A stretch of DNA of 64,000 nt from CAWKDC01 sp044445605 (GTDB lineage: Bacteria; Pseudomonadota; Gammaproteobacteria; JABCZS01): NCBI GenBank assembly GCA_044445605.1, contig JBIOEA010000007.1:1-64000 (forward strand). Direction: 5' to 3'. A program made the position numbers and the translations under genes. Under the pieces are notes generated by a model that worked only from the letters and a program-made list of their open reading frames with translations, had not been told where the DNA came from and searched no databases. The number at the start of each line of letters is the position of its first letter. Position 1 is the stretch's first letter. Shown here piece by piece: positions 1 to 9,414 of this stretch.

Positions 1-308
1 TGGTTGAACCATTATTTTGAATGCGGGCCGAACCTGCCGCAACACTGCCACCGGTTGGGCCTGCCAAGGCAGGGGAGGAGGCCAATAATAGGCATACAGA
101 TACCCCGCGGCCAATATTACCGAGATTAAGTTCGCGCCTTCCAGCCGAATCTAACCATGAATACTTCACAGACACCCTCACTTTGGCAGTTCCTCACTAC
201 TCTATATCTGCCGTTACAGCCATATATAAAGTATAGTAGGAAAGCGAGGCTTATCAAGCTAATAAACTAATATTATAGTGTTTGAAATCAGAGGGATAGG
301 AGGGCGAT
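1..308. other. gene-free left edge
   Basis: No reading frame here looks like a gene. The plus-strand frame at 21-236 has no family resemblance and no ribosome site. A tight GC-rich inverted repeat (CCTGCC/GGCAGG) lies at 60-73. In many gammaproteobacteria rlpA and dacA follow rodA, but neither is recognisable here. Confidence 0.5.
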
Positions 309-1271
309 TCACCGCGTTCTCTTCTCAATCGCCTGGCCCAACTCATAAACAGCAAGGGCGTATTGAGGGCTCTTGTTATAACGGGTAATGACATAAAAAT
401 TATGTAACCCAAGCCAGATTTCTTTTTTATCTTCGAGCTGATAACCTAACAATGTTCCCATCATATTATCGTTCAGGTTATCTAAATCTTTCACGCCCTC
501 AGCACGTAATTTGCCAATCGGTGTGTTGGGTTCAACATTATCCAATCCAATACTATTCGCATTAGGCACATAGGTTAATTTAAATGCAACCGGTGCACCT
601 GTTTGCCATCCATAGCCTTTAAAGTAATTCGCTACGCTGCCAATCGCATCGCTGTCATTCGTCCAGAGATTGCGTTTGCCATCGCCTGTGAAATCCACGG
701 CATATTTCCGGTAGGAGCTTGGCATAAATTGCGGTGTTCCCATTGCGCCGGCATACGATCCTTTCAAACTCATCGGATCAATCTTTTCTTCGCGGGTCAG
801 CAATAAATATTCTTTCAATTCTTGACGGAAGAAGGGCGCACGTTTGGGATAATCAAAGGCTAACGTACTCAGGGCTTCGATCACACGGTAATTGCCCGTC
901 ACGCGGCCATAACGGGTTTCAACACCGATAATCGCAACAATGATGGACGCGGGGACGCCATATTGTTTCTCAGCCCGTAATAAAGCATCTTTATGGGCAT
1001 TGTAATAAGCCACGCCATTATTAATCGATTGATGAGACACAAATAATGGACGGTATTCGTACCAGGGTTTGCCTTCTGCAGGGCGGTTCATGGCATCAAT
1101 AATGCTTTCCTGAATATCTACTTTTTTGAAGAGGGCAGTGAGTGCTTCCGGAGAAAATTGGTACTCTTTGGACATTTCTTGGATAAAGGCCTGGACATCA
1201 GGACGATCGCTGATATCGGCAAACGCCATCAGAGGGAACATCAGGAGTGTCAGCAGAACCCGTTTTATCAT
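309..1271 (-). CDS. mltB: Lytic murein transglycosylase B (MltB family)
   Basis: Periplasmic muramidase-like enzyme that cleaves peptidoglycan glycan strands to give 1,6-anhydro-muropeptides. The 320-residue product starts with a signal peptide (MIKRVLLTLLMFPLMAFA, cut near residue 18). The cleavage region lacks a clear lipobox, so a soluble periplasmic form is more likely than the lipoprotein form of E. coli. The family catalytic glutamate is E118 in IIGVETRYGR, and the downstream GTPQFMPSSY segment is also typical. It is last in the leuS-to-mltB run, 26 bases after rodA, and probably co-transcribed with the elongation genes rodA and mrdA. The family assignment is firm. Confidence 0.93.
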   Translation of the reverse strand: MIKRVLLTLLMFPLMAFADISDRPDVQAFIQEMSKEYQFSPEALTALFKKVDIQESIIDAMNRPAEGKPWYEYRPLFVSHQSINNGVAYYNAHKDALLRAEKQYGVPASIIVAIIGVETRYGRVTGNYRVIEALSTLAFDYPKRAPFFRQELKEYLLLTREEKIDPMSLKGSYAGAMGTPQFMPSSYRKYAVDFTGDGKRNLWTNDSDAIGSVANYFKGYGWQTGAPVAFKLTYVPNANSIGLDNVEPNTPIGKLRAEGVKDLDNLNDNMMGTLLGYQLEDKKEIWLGLHNFYVITRYNKSPQYALAVYELGQAIEKRTR

Positions 1272-1297
1272 GATATGTATCGCCTTTTCTTAAATGG

Positions 1298-2437
1298 TTA
1301 ATCGGAGACCAGCTGTCGATGCGTCTGGATAGACATTAGGATACCAAATCCTGCGAATAAGGTCACTACCGATGTGCCGCCATAACTGATTAAAGGTAGA
1401 GGAACCCCAACCACCGGCAATACGCCTGAGACCATCCCGGTATTGATGATGACGTAAATCGCAAAGGTCAAAGTAATACTGCCTGCTAACAGTCGAGCGA
1501 ATGTGCTTTGTGCCTGTACGGTAATTTTCATCATGCGCCATAGAATCGCATAATAAGCAACATAGAGCGTCAGGGCACCGAATAATCCCAATTCCTCGGA
1601 CATGACCGCAAAAATAAAATCGGTGGAACGTTCTGGCAAAAATTCTAAGTGAGATTGCGTACCTTGTAACCAACCTTTTCCAAAAGGGCCTCCCGAACCA
1701 ATCGCGATTTTGGATTGAATGGTGTGATAACCCGCACCGAGCGGATCAAGCTCTGGATTTAAAAACATTAAAATGCGTTTGCGTTGATAATCATGCAAGA
1801 AATGCCATAACACAGGCGCCGCCAATGCCCCCAGCCCCATTAAGCCAAATAAATAACGCCAGGGTAATCCCGCTAAAAAGAGAACACAAAACCCACTGGC
1901 GGCAATCAGCAACGCCGTGCCCAAGTCAGGTTGTTTGGCAATCATTAGCACCGGCACCACGATGATCATGCTGGCAACTAAGGTATCTTTTAATGTGCAG
2001 GGCAATGGTTTTTCAGAAAAATAATAGGCAACCATCATCGGGACAGCGAGCTTCATGAATTCAGACGGTTGGAAGCGAATGACTTTCAAGTCTAACCACC
2101 GTTGCGCACCTTTGCCGACATCACCCATTAATAATACGAGCAAGAGTAATATAAGGCCGCCGGTATACACAAAGGGCACTAACGCACAAAAATAACGCGG
2201 AGGAACTTGCGCGATGACAGTCATCACAACCATGGCCAATGCGAAACGCACTAACTGACGTTCAAACATCCCTACGTTTTGATTCGCTGCACTGTACAAC
2301 ACAAAACAACCAATGCCAATCAAGATAAGGATCAACGCAAGCAATGCGCCATCAATGTGGAGTCTTTCCCAAATGGACCGACCGCCAACGAAACCAGGCG
2401 CTGTGCGCGGTGCATGAGGATTAAAGATGTAACTCAT
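1298..2437 (-). CDS. rodA: Peptidoglycan glycosyltransferase RodA (SEDS family)
   Basis: Polytopic inner-membrane SEDS glycosyltransferase that polymerises lipid II during lateral wall growth together with PBP2. The 379-residue length is normal, and about ten hydrophobic segments are visible. Typical family stretches include KVIRFQPSEFMKLAVPM, FLPERSTDFIFAVMSEELG and the C-terminal LPLISYGGTS. The start MSYIFNPH is two bases after the mrdA stop, so the two genes are almost certainly translated from one message, as in most rod-shaped gammaproteobacteria. Confidence 0.96.
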   Translation of the reverse strand: MSYIFNPHAPRTAPGFVGGRSIWERLHIDGALLALILILIGIGCFVLYSAANQNVGMFERQLVRFALAMVVMTVIAQVPPRYFCALVPFVYTGGLILLLLVLLMGDVGKGAQRWLDLKVIRFQPSEFMKLAVPMMVAYYFSEKPLPCTLKDTLVASMIIVVPVLMIAKQPDLGTALLIAASGFCVLFLAGLPWRYLFGLMGLGALAAPVLWHFLHDYQRKRILMFLNPELDPLGAGYHTIQSKIAIGSGGPFGKGWLQGTQSHLEFLPERSTDFIFAVMSEELGLFGALTLYVAYYAILWRMMKITVQAQSTFARLLAGSITLTFAIYVIINTGMVSGVLPVVGVPLPLISYGGTSVVTLFAGFGILMSIQTHRQLVSD

Positions 2438-2439
2438 GA

Positions 2440-4443
2440 TTATTCAGCCCTTCCATGGTCATGTTCAGCTTCGTGGTCGTGTTCGTGTTCGGATTCCGGA
2501 TCGTGCTCGTGATCGGTTTCAGATTCATGCCCATTTTCATGTTCCGGTTCCGCGGCCGGGGTTGCAGCAGGTGCCGGTGCGGGTGCTGCTTTTTTCGCAT
2601 TTTCTTCAGCCAATACTTCGGGGGGGACTAAATAGGCATCAAATACTTCTTTCGCCACATAAGCGCCTTTTTGATGCAGGTAGTTTTCCGAGATCGCGCC
2701 GATAGCAATTTTAGGATCATCAGCGGGTGCATACCCAATGAACAATGAGTGGTCACGTAAGTGAGCAGCAACGGCATCCCCGTGATATTTTGTATTCTGA
2801 GCCACGGTATACACTTGTGCGGTCCCTGTTTTGCCTGCGATCAAGTAATGCGAATTCGCAATCTTACGCGCTGTGCCGCGTGGCCCTTGCACAACGTCTT
2901 TCATACCTTGCAGTACAAGATCCCAATTGGCATCGGATGCAATGACCGGTGGGAAATATTCAGGCTCAGCATTGACCAATGTGCCATCAGGGAAGCCTTT
3001 GGTGGCAACCGCATGAGGACGAATACGAACTCCACGGTTTGCGAACGTTGCCGCAGCGTGTGCCAATTGAAGTGGCGTGACAACGGTGTAACTTTGTCCG
3101 ATACCCATACTGATCGTTTCGCCAGGATACCAGGGTTCATTGTAGCGACCCTTTTTCCATTCGGGTGTTGGCACCAATCCGCCTGTTTCGCCAAAAATAT
3201 CAACACCTGTTTTTGTACCATAGCCAAACTTGGTAAACGCTTCCCCTAAAACACGTACTTCCATTTTATGCGCAACGGTATAAAAGAAAACGTCGCACGA
3301 TAACATGATCCCAACAAGCACATTCACTTGGCCATGTCCGCCGGGCCACCAATCACGGTATGGACGGCCTCTGCCACCCAGTTGATAAAAACCAGGATCC
3401 CAAATGCTAAAGCTGGGAGTGATAAATCCTTTTTCCAATGCTTGCAACGCGGACAGTGGTTTAACTGTCGAAGCGGGGGGGTAGAGTCCACGCAATGCTC
3501 GGTTATACAAAGGTTGATCAGGATCCGTGGAGAGGGCTTTATAACTGGCGTGATCAATGCCGCGCACGAACACATTCGGATCAAAACCGGGTTTGCTCAC
3601 AAACGCTAAAATTTCACCGGTTTTTGGCTCAATAGCAACCACGGCGCCCTTGCCTTCGCTCAATGCTTTTTCAGCAGCGAGCTGCAACTTGCTATCGATC
3701 GACAAATATAAATTAGTACCTGAGACAGGTTCTTTGGTTTCTAAAATACGTAGTACACGTCCACGTGCATCGGTTTCGACTTTTTGATAGCCGACTTCGC
3801 CATGCAGTAGGTCTTCGTGATATTTTTCAAGACCTGTTTTGCCCATGTAAAGGGTCGCGCGGTATTCATTGGGGTCTAACGATTTAAGTTCATCTTCGTT
3901 GATACGTCCGACATAACCCAGTAAATGTGCAAAAGGGGAGCCGAGTGGATAATCACGCATCAACGTGCCAACGACATTGACGCCGGGTAAACGGTAATTG
4001 TTGACCGAAATGATGGCGGCTTGATCTTCTGAAATATTCAGCAGTAAGGGAACCCCTTCAAATTGTCGACGGCGTTTTTCTTCTTTGTAAAAGCGCGTGA
4101 TGTCTTCTTCTGTCAGAGGAATGAGTTTCTGGATCGTGGCTAATGTTTCTTTGATGTTTTCTGTTTGTTCAGGAACGATATGAATCGAGAAGGTCGGGAC
4201 GTTATTGGCAAGTAAGATACCATTGCGATCGTAAATGAGACCACGATTCGGTGGCAAGGGTAATACGGCAATGCGATTTTGATCGGATAGCGTGGTGTAA
4301 ACGTCATGCTGTATGACTTGCAAATAAAATAGACGCACCATTAATAAGCAAAACACAATGCCAATCAAAATCATGGCCGTGTAAACGCGGCCTTGGAAAA
4401 GCTTCGTTTCACGTTGAAAGTGACGGATAAAGTGTCTACGCAT
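2440..4443 (-). CDS. mrdA: Penicillin-binding protein 2 (elongasome transpeptidase) with His/acid-rich tail
   Basis: Class B PBP that cross-links peptidoglycan during cell elongation with RodA. I place the start at MRRHFIRHF (4443), which lies just beyond the end of rlmH. A longer frame to 4557 would run deep into rlmH. This gives 667 residues. One membrane anchor lies near residues 22-42, followed by the dimerisation domain and the transpeptidase domain. The catalytic motifs are visible: STVK (Ser325, Lys328), SCD, and KTGT near the C-terminus. Odd feature: the last 34 residues form a periplasmic tail with nine histidines among many Asp/Glu, preceded by an Ala/Pro linker. Such a tail is not part of the usual PBP2 fold and may bind metal (inference). 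Confidence 0.95.
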   Translation of the reverse strand: MRRHFIRHFQRETKLFQGRVYTAMILIGIVFCLLMVRLFYLQVIQHDVYTTLSDQNRIAVLPLPPNRGLIYDRNGILLANNVPTFSIHIVPEQTENIKETLATIQKLIPLTEEDITRFYKEEKRRRQFEGVPLLLNISEDQAAIISVNNYRLPGVNVVGTLMRDYPLGSPFAHLLGYVGRINEDELKSLDPNEYRATLYMGKTGLEKYHEDLLHGEVGYQKVETDARGRVLRILETKEPVSGTNLYLSIDSKLQLAAEKALSEGKGAVVAIEPKTGEILAFVSKPGFDPNVFVRGIDHASYKALSTDPDQPLYNRALRGLYPPASTVKPLSALQALEKGFITPSFSIWDPGFYQLGGRGRPYRDWWPGGHGQVNVLVGIMLSCDVFFYTVAHKMEVRVLGEAFTKFGYGTKTGVDIFGETGGLVPTPEWKKGRYNEPWYPGETISMGIGQSYTVVTPLQLAHAAATFANRGVRIRPHAVATKGFPDGTLVNAEPEYFPPVIASDANWDLVLQGMKDVVQGPRGTARKIANSHYLIAGKTGTAQVYTVAQNTKYHGDAVAAHLRDHSLFIGYAPADDPKIAIGAISENYLHQKGAYVAKEVFDAYLVPPEVLAEENAKKAAPAPAPAATPAAEPEHENGHESETDHEHDPESEHEHDHEAEHDHGRAE

Positions 4444-4445
4444 TT

Positions 4446-4916
4446 CTACTCTCGATGATACGGATGATCCTGCAAAATGCTCCACGCCCGATACAGCTGT
4501 TCCGCCAACACGACGCGAACCATGGGGTGCGGCAACGTGAGGGGTGACAACGACCATTTCTCATGTGCACGCGTGAGTATTGCCTCGCTCAATCCATCGG
4601 GGCCGCCGATCACAAAACAAATCTGGGGGTGTTCCCGACGCCAATGACCTAATCGCTGAGCCAGTGCTGTACTGGTATGCAAAGCCCCATGCTCATCTAA
4701 GGCTACCACATAAGCGCCTTTTGGCAATGCCGCCAGTATCTTATCGCTTTCTAGGGTTTTTAGGTGGAGACTATTGGCATTTTTATGCCGTTTTGCGGCA
4801 GGAATTTCAATTAATTGGAGGCGATATTCATGGGGTAAGCGTTTAGCGTATTCATGGAATACCTCTGTGACCCACGTGGGCATCTTTTCGCCCACTGCAA
4901 CGACTGTTAAAGACAT
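4446..4916 (-). CDS. rlmH: 23S rRNA pseudouridine-1915 N3-methyltransferase RlmH
   Basis: SPOUT-family methyltransferase that modifies pseudouridine 1915 in helix 69 of 23S rRNA on assembled ribosomes. The 156-residue length matches the family. The C-terminal SAM-binding knot is clear: FVIGGPDGLS, then the LPHPMVRVVLAEQLYRAWSI segment that forms the trefoil. It overlaps the end of rsfS by ten bases and is followed by mrdA. This is the standard rsfS-rlmH-mrdA-rodA order, so the call is secure. Confidence 0.97.
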   Translation of the reverse strand: MSLTVVAVGEKMPTWVTEVFHEYAKRLPHEYRLQLIEIPAAKRHKNANSLHLKTLESDKILAALPKGAYVVALDEHGALHTSTALAQRLGHWRREHPQICFVIGGPDGLSEAILTRAHEKWSLSPLTLPHPMVRVVLAEQLYRAWSILQDHPYHRE

Positions 4917-5257
4917 GTGGTTCCGTTCTTAGCTGCCTGTGATATGTCCCATAACCCTTCGAGATAGTAATAATCCCGGGTTCTGGGTTGCATAATATGC
5001 ACCAAAATATCCCCTAAATCAACCAGAACCCATTCACAGTCCTCAAGCCCTTCGCAGGATAAGGGGTGGGTGCCTGCCTTGAGCGCGGCTTCGATCACTT
5101 TCTCCGCTAACGCCTTGACGTGACGATTGGATGTGCCAGTGGCAATGATCATGGTGTCTGTAATATCGGTGAGGTTTCGTACATCGAGGATTTTAATGTG
5201 TTGTGCTTTAAGGTCGTCTAAGGCAGTTACGACGATGTTTTCGAGCATTTCTGGCAT
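4907..5257 (-). CDS. rsfS: Ribosomal silencing factor RsfS
   Basis: Small factor that binds ribosomal protein L14 and blocks subunit joining when nutrients are scarce. I choose MPEMLENIVV (5257) because GAGGTG stands four bases upstream. The upstream ATG at 5305 would lie inside holA. The product is 116 residues and carries the family core: LDVRNLTDITDTMIIATGTS, the SNRHVKAL helix, and DLGDILVHIM near the end. It starts 13 bases after holA stops. In related genomes nadD commonly sits at this junction; here it is absent. Confidence 0.94.
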   Translation of the reverse strand: MPEMLENIVVTALDDLKAQHIKILDVRNLTDITDTMIIATGTSNRHVKALAEKVIEAALKAGTHPLSCEGLEDCEWVLVDLGDILVHIMQPRTRDYYYLEGLWDISQAAKNGTTCL

Positions 5258-5270
5258 GGTCACCTCGTTG

Positions 5271-6251
5271 TTAGGACAATTTAATTGTGGCCCCAGAAAA
5301 CGCAATATACAAGTCGATCAATTGGTCCGCAGCTAAAAATCCTTCTTTACCTCCTTTCAGCGCCCGATCAACCTGGGCACAGCGGCGCCATAAGTCGCGC
5401 AGCGAGGTTTCTGTGAATCGATGCATGGCTCTCATGAATGCATTTTTGCGTTTAGGGAAGATAGGTGGGTTTTGATTTGCCTTCAATGCTAATAGGGTAT
5501 CAATGTCCCGAGTCAAGGCCCAGAGCATGAGCACTTGGTAATCGGCTTGTGCACTCAATGCATAAAAGAGTTTCGTCGTTTGGACCGCATCGCCATTGAG
5601 CGCTGCATCGGCCAAGTCGAATACTTCGCAGGGGAGTGTGTCGGGTAAGTAATCTTGCAGTACTTGGATATCAATGAGTTGCGTCGGCAAGCTCGACAAA
5701 CGCATTAACGTTTGCTTCGCCGATAATAGCTCTGTGCACTGTGCCATGAAGAGCGACCAGGCTTCGGGCGTGAATTGTAAGCCTGCATCGTGTACCAATC
5801 CTCTCACGTATTGGGTGAAGGCTTCACCTTCTAAGGGCCATAACGGTAACCAGACGATATCTTGTAACAACGCTTCAAACCATTTCGTTTTTTGCGTCGT
5901 GGTTTCAATTTTGGGGGTGACAATCACCATGCATGCGCTGCCAGGAGCGGTTTGCGCACAGGCTTTTAGGTGCGCTTGGATGCCATCTTTGAACTTGGCA
6001 TCGCTCATGTGGCATTCGTAATAAGGCTTGGGAGAAAAGAGTGAAAAGTTTTGACGCAGGCCTTCAAAGTGATCCCAGTCTGTCGCATTGCTCAGGCTTA
6101 ATGTTTCTTTTTCAAAACCTTGCTGTTTGGCTGCCACGCGCAAGCTTTGTAACGCTTCTTCTTTCAGCAATGGGTCATCGCTGCTGATCCAGTAGCAGGG
6201 TTTCAACGGAGCCTTCATCATGGAAGGCCAGTCGCGCCATTGTGCTTTCAT
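5271..6251 (-). CDS. holA: DNA polymerase III delta subunit
   Basis: Clamp-loader wrench subunit that opens the beta sliding clamp. The 326-residue length is normal for HolA. The N-terminal PCYWISSDDPLLKEEAL and the central LPLWPLEGEAFTQYVRG segment are characteristic. The nucleotide-binding fold is degenerate and lacks a functional P-loop, as expected for delta. It overlaps lptE by four bases and precedes rsfS, the conserved leuS-lptE-holA arrangement. Confidence 0.93.
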   Translation of the reverse strand: MKAQWRDWPSMMKAPLKPCYWISSDDPLLKEEALQSLRVAAKQQGFEKETLSLSNATDWDHFEGLRQNFSLFSPKPYYECHMSDAKFKDGIQAHLKACAQTAPGSACMVIVTPKIETTTQKTKWFEALLQDIVWLPLWPLEGEAFTQYVRGLVHDAGLQFTPEAWSLFMAQCTELLSAKQTLMRLSSLPTQLIDIQVLQDYLPDTLPCEVFDLADAALNGDAVQTTKLFYALSAQADYQVLMLWALTRDIDTLLALKANQNPPIFPKRKNAFMRAMHRFTETSLRDLWRRCAQVDRALKGGKEGFLAADQLIDLYIAFSGATIKLS

Positions 6252-6892
6252 TGCTCTTCGTCCACTTCATCGATTTCTTGCATCTCTGCCGGCTGCTGCC
6301 TTGCAGCTTGCGTTTTTTCCAATGTTTCCATTCCTTTGGCCTGCTCCTTTTCTTCTTCAGAAGAGACGGGGTGCGTGTTCACCAAGTGTTCACGTTGTTC
6401 ACGCTCGGCGATCACGTTGAGACGGTAATAAATTTGCATGGAAGCCTCTTCACGCATTTCTGCCAACATGATGGATTCTTCCTGATTTTGGCCTAAGATT
6501 CGGCTTGGGTCCAGGTTGAGCATGCGGGTGACTTGGACAGATTGTTGGCCCAGGGCTCCTTCATAAGGCGATAGGATTTCAAAATTAATGGTATAGATCA
6601 TCGATTCTTGTTTTGCCAATGCATCTGTACCGATGATGAGCACTTCACGGACATAATGTTCCGGTTGCAGGCGGATGACATACTTATCTGCCGATGCAGG
6701 TTCTACGTTGACGTCGATGTCACGTAAGTAGCGACGGAATATCCGTTGGAAAAATTCTGTCGGATTGTCCGGTTGAATGGCAACTGTTTTCACTTGATGG
6801 AGCGTTTTCTGTGTGCCACGCAAATGGAACCCGCAGGCCGTGACAGCCAGGAGAACCACAAACACGCTGGCATATTTAAATAGATGTCTCAT
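6248..6892 (-). CDS. lptE: LPS-assembly lipoprotein LptE
   Basis: Outer-membrane lipoprotein that plugs the LptD barrel and helps insert LPS in the outer leaflet. A lipoprotein signal ends at the lipobox VTAC with Cys20, followed by the family's GFHLRGT. The core to about residue 170 fits LptE. The last ~40 residues are a highly charged Glu/Gln-rich tail (EEEKEQAKG, EIDEVDEEQ) that is longer than in E. coli. The gene overlaps leuS by four bases and holA by four, implying translational coupling. Confidence 0.93.
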   Translation of the reverse strand: MRHLFKYASVFVVLLAVTACGFHLRGTQKTLHQVKTVAIQPDNPTEFFQRIFRRYLRDIDVNVEPASADKYVIRLQPEHYVREVLIIGTDALAKQESMIYTINFEILSPYEGALGQQSVQVTRMLNLDPSRILGQNQEESIMLAEMREEASMQIYYRLNVIAEREQREHLVNTHPVSSEEEKEQAKGMETLEKTQAARQQPAEMQEIDEVDEEQ

Positions 6893-9321
6893 TCGGCCAC
6901 CACAATATTGATTAAACGGTTCTGAACGACGACGATTTTTTTCACCGTTTTGCCTTCGATATAAGGAAGGGCTTTCGGTGCTTTCAGCGCCATCGCCTGA
7001 ATATCTGATTCGCTGGCATCCACGCTGACTTCAATTTGATCACGTAATTTACCATTGATTTGCACCACCATCACGCGTGACGCTTGCGTGAGTGCGGCAG
7101 GATCAAATGTAGGCCACGGTGCCAATGCAACCGGCTCTTTGTGGCCTTGCAGCGCCCAGAGGTGATGCGCCAGATGCGGCGTGAAAGGTTCGAGCATGCG
7201 CGTCATGGCTGAGATGGCTTCCGTCATCACAGCGACATCGCCGGCTGTGTTAACAGGCGCTTTCATCAATGCATTGGTCAGTTCCATCATCGCGGCAATG
7301 GCTGTGTTGAAGCTTTGTCGGCTTCCCACATCATGCGTCACCTTTTCTATCGTCAAATGCACTTGTCGGCGTAATGCTTTTTGTTCGGGGGTGAGTGACT
7401 CCAACGATGGGGCGACGGCAAATGTTTGTGTGGCCAATCCAAAAAAACGTTTCAAGTAACGATGAGCCCCTTCAACGCCTTGATCACTCCATTCCAAACT
7501 TTGTTCGGGTGGTGCGGCAAACATGCTGAACAGGCGGACGGTGTCAGCACCGTAGCGTTCAATCAACGCATCGGGATCCACCGTGTTCCCTTTGGATTTG
7601 GACATCTTGGTGCCATCTTTCAACACCATGCCTTGTGTGAGTAATGCGGTGAAAGGTTCGTCGCTGTTTACCAGGCCGAGATCGCGCATCGCTTTGTGGA
7701 AGAAACGCGAATACAACAAATGCATGCAAGCGTGTTCGATCCCGCCCACGTATTGGTTGACTGGCAGCCAATCTTTCGCGCGAGCATCTAGCATCGTCGT
7801 TGCATCGGGGCAGGTGTAGCGTGCGTAATACCAAGATGATTCGACGAACGTATCAAATGTATCGGTTTCACGTTTCGCCGCTCTCCCGCATTGAGGGCAT
7901 GTCACATTAAGGAAGCGAGGATCTTTCGTGAGTGGGGATGCTTTACCATCAGGAAATAAATCCGTGGGTAAGACAACCGGCAAGTCTTGCTCGGGGACAG
8001 GCACGGTACCACAGGCGTCACAGTAAATAATCGGAATGGGTGTGCCCCAATAACGTTGACGCGATACGCTCCAATCACGCAAACGAAACGCGACTTTCGG
8101 CGTGCCTTGGTGTTTCGCTTCCAACGCTTGTGCAATCGCTGAGCGTGCTTGAGCGCTGGTTAATCCTGTGAAGTTGTCTGAGTCGATAAGGATGCCATCA
8201 TCCGTCAGAGCCGATGACGTGTAATCGTGCTGGCTCCCTGTAGCGATGACAGGAATGATGGGTAATGCGTATTGTTGAGCAAATTCAAAATCACGTTCAT
8301 CATGCGCAGGAACAGCCATCACGGCGCCACTGCCGTAATCCATCAAGACGAAATTGGCAATCCAGATGGGGATCTGTTTGCCTGTGAAGGGATGGATCGC
8401 ATGGAAGTGTGTATCGATGCCTTCTTTTTCGGCCGTGGCCAGGGAGGCTTCTGCGACAGAGCGGGTTTTGCAATGCTCGATGAATGCTTTGATAGCGGGA
8501 TCTTTTTCTGCGGCTTCTAACGCTAATGGATGCTGGGGCGCAATGCCTAAGTAGGTTGCCCCAAATAATGTATCGAGACGTGTGGTGTAAATTGTTAAGG
8601 GGGCGTGATCAGGGACATGGAACACGACTTCGCAGCCAGTCGATTTACCAATCCAATTGCGTTGCATGGTCCGCACTTGTTGTGGCCAGTGGGTGAGGGT
8701 GTCAATGCCTTGTAGCAACTCATCTGCATAATCCGTGATTTTAATAAACCACTGGGGGATTTCACGTTGCTCAACGAGCGCGCCCGAACGCCAACCACGG
8801 CCATCCACCACTTGTTCATTGGCAAGAACGGTTTGATCGACAGGATCCCAGTTGATGAACGTTGTTTTACGGTAAACCAATCCTTTTTTAAATAATTGGA
8901 GGAAGAACCATTGTTCATGACGGTAGTAATCGGGTTCGCAGGTAGTGACTTCGCGCGACCAATCAAATGAGAGGCCAAGGCGCTTGAATTGGACCTTCAT
9001 GGTGGCAATGTTTTTATGGGTCCAGTCTGCGGGGGCCACTTTGTGGGCAATCGCCGCATTCTCAGCGGGGAGGCCGAACGCATCCCAGCCAATGGGATGA
9101 AGGACGTTTTTATTTTGCATGCGTTGAAACCGGGCCACGACATCGCCCAATGTATAGTTACGGACATGACCCATATGGAGCTGCCCGCTGGGGTAGGGGA
9201 GCATGCTCAGGCAATAAAAACGTTCGCGAGAGTCGTTCTCGTCATTGGCTTGAAAGGTGTGATATTGTTCCCAGTAGGCTTGGGCTTGGGTTTCAATGGC
9301 GTGGGGATCGTAAGTTGACAT
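6889..9321 (-). CDS. leuS: Leucyl-tRNA synthetase
   Basis: Class Ia synthetase that charges tRNA-Leu. The 810 residues include the HIGH signature as HMGH near residue 48 (PYPSGQLHMGHVRNYTLGD), the CP1 editing domain in the middle (IYTTRLDTLFGATYLG) and KMSKS as GTKMSKSKGN near residue 570. The zinc-binding insertion carries CDACG and CPQCG cysteine pairs. It heads the operon that runs to mltB. A TATAAT lies just upstream on the minus strand. Confidence 0.98.
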   Translation of the reverse strand: MSTYDPHAIETQAQAYWEQYHTFQANDENDSRERFYCLSMLPYPSGQLHMGHVRNYTLGDVVARFQRMQNKNVLHPIGWDAFGLPAENAAIAHKVAPADWTHKNIATMKVQFKRLGLSFDWSREVTTCEPDYYRHEQWFFLQLFKKGLVYRKTTFINWDPVDQTVLANEQVVDGRGWRSGALVEQREIPQWFIKITDYADELLQGIDTLTHWPQQVRTMQRNWIGKSTGCEVVFHVPDHAPLTIYTTRLDTLFGATYLGIAPQHPLALEAAEKDPAIKAFIEHCKTRSVAEASLATAEKEGIDTHFHAIHPFTGKQIPIWIANFVLMDYGSGAVMAVPAHDERDFEFAQQYALPIIPVIATGSQHDYTSSALTDDGILIDSDNFTGLTSAQARSAIAQALEAKHQGTPKVAFRLRDWSVSRQRYWGTPIPIIYCDACGTVPVPEQDLPVVLPTDLFPDGKASPLTKDPRFLNVTCPQCGRAAKRETDTFDTFVESSWYYARYTCPDATTMLDARAKDWLPVNQYVGGIEHACMHLLYSRFFHKAMRDLGLVNSDEPFTALLTQGMVLKDGTKMSKSKGNTVDPDALIERYGADTVRLFSMFAAPPEQSLEWSDQGVEGAHRYLKRFFGLATQTFAVAPSLESLTPEQKALRRQVHLTIEKVTHDVGSRQSFNTAIAAMMELTNALMKAPVNTAGDVAVMTEAISAMTRMLEPFTPHLAHHLWALQGHKEPVALAPWPTFDPAALTQASRVMVVQINGKLRDQIEVSVDASESDIQAMALKAPKALPYIEGKTVKKIVVVQNRLINIVVAE

Positions 9322-9354
9322 GGCGATATATTCCTACCTTCAATAGAGCTATGT

Positions 9355-9360
9355 ATTATA
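9355..9360 (-). promoter_or_regulatory. Likely -10 box of the leuS operon
   Basis: Read on the minus strand this is a perfect TATAAT, 34 bases upstream of the leuS ATG. No good -35 hexamer is present at 16-18 bases. It is the only obvious promoter for the leuS-to-mltB operon. Confidence 0.5.
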
Positions 9361-9414
9361 GCCGGAAAGCCTTATTTTGGGGTATGTTTTTTGGCAAGGA
9401 GGAACCATTGCAAG

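Noticed and set aside
21..236. Plus-strand 71-residue frame at the left edge
   Set aside because: No ribosome site, no family resemblance and proline-rich random-looking composition.
2460..2545. Repetitive GTG/TCG-like DNA near the mrdA stop, first taken for an intergenic repeat
   Set aside because: It is in frame with PBP2 and encodes the His/acid tail.
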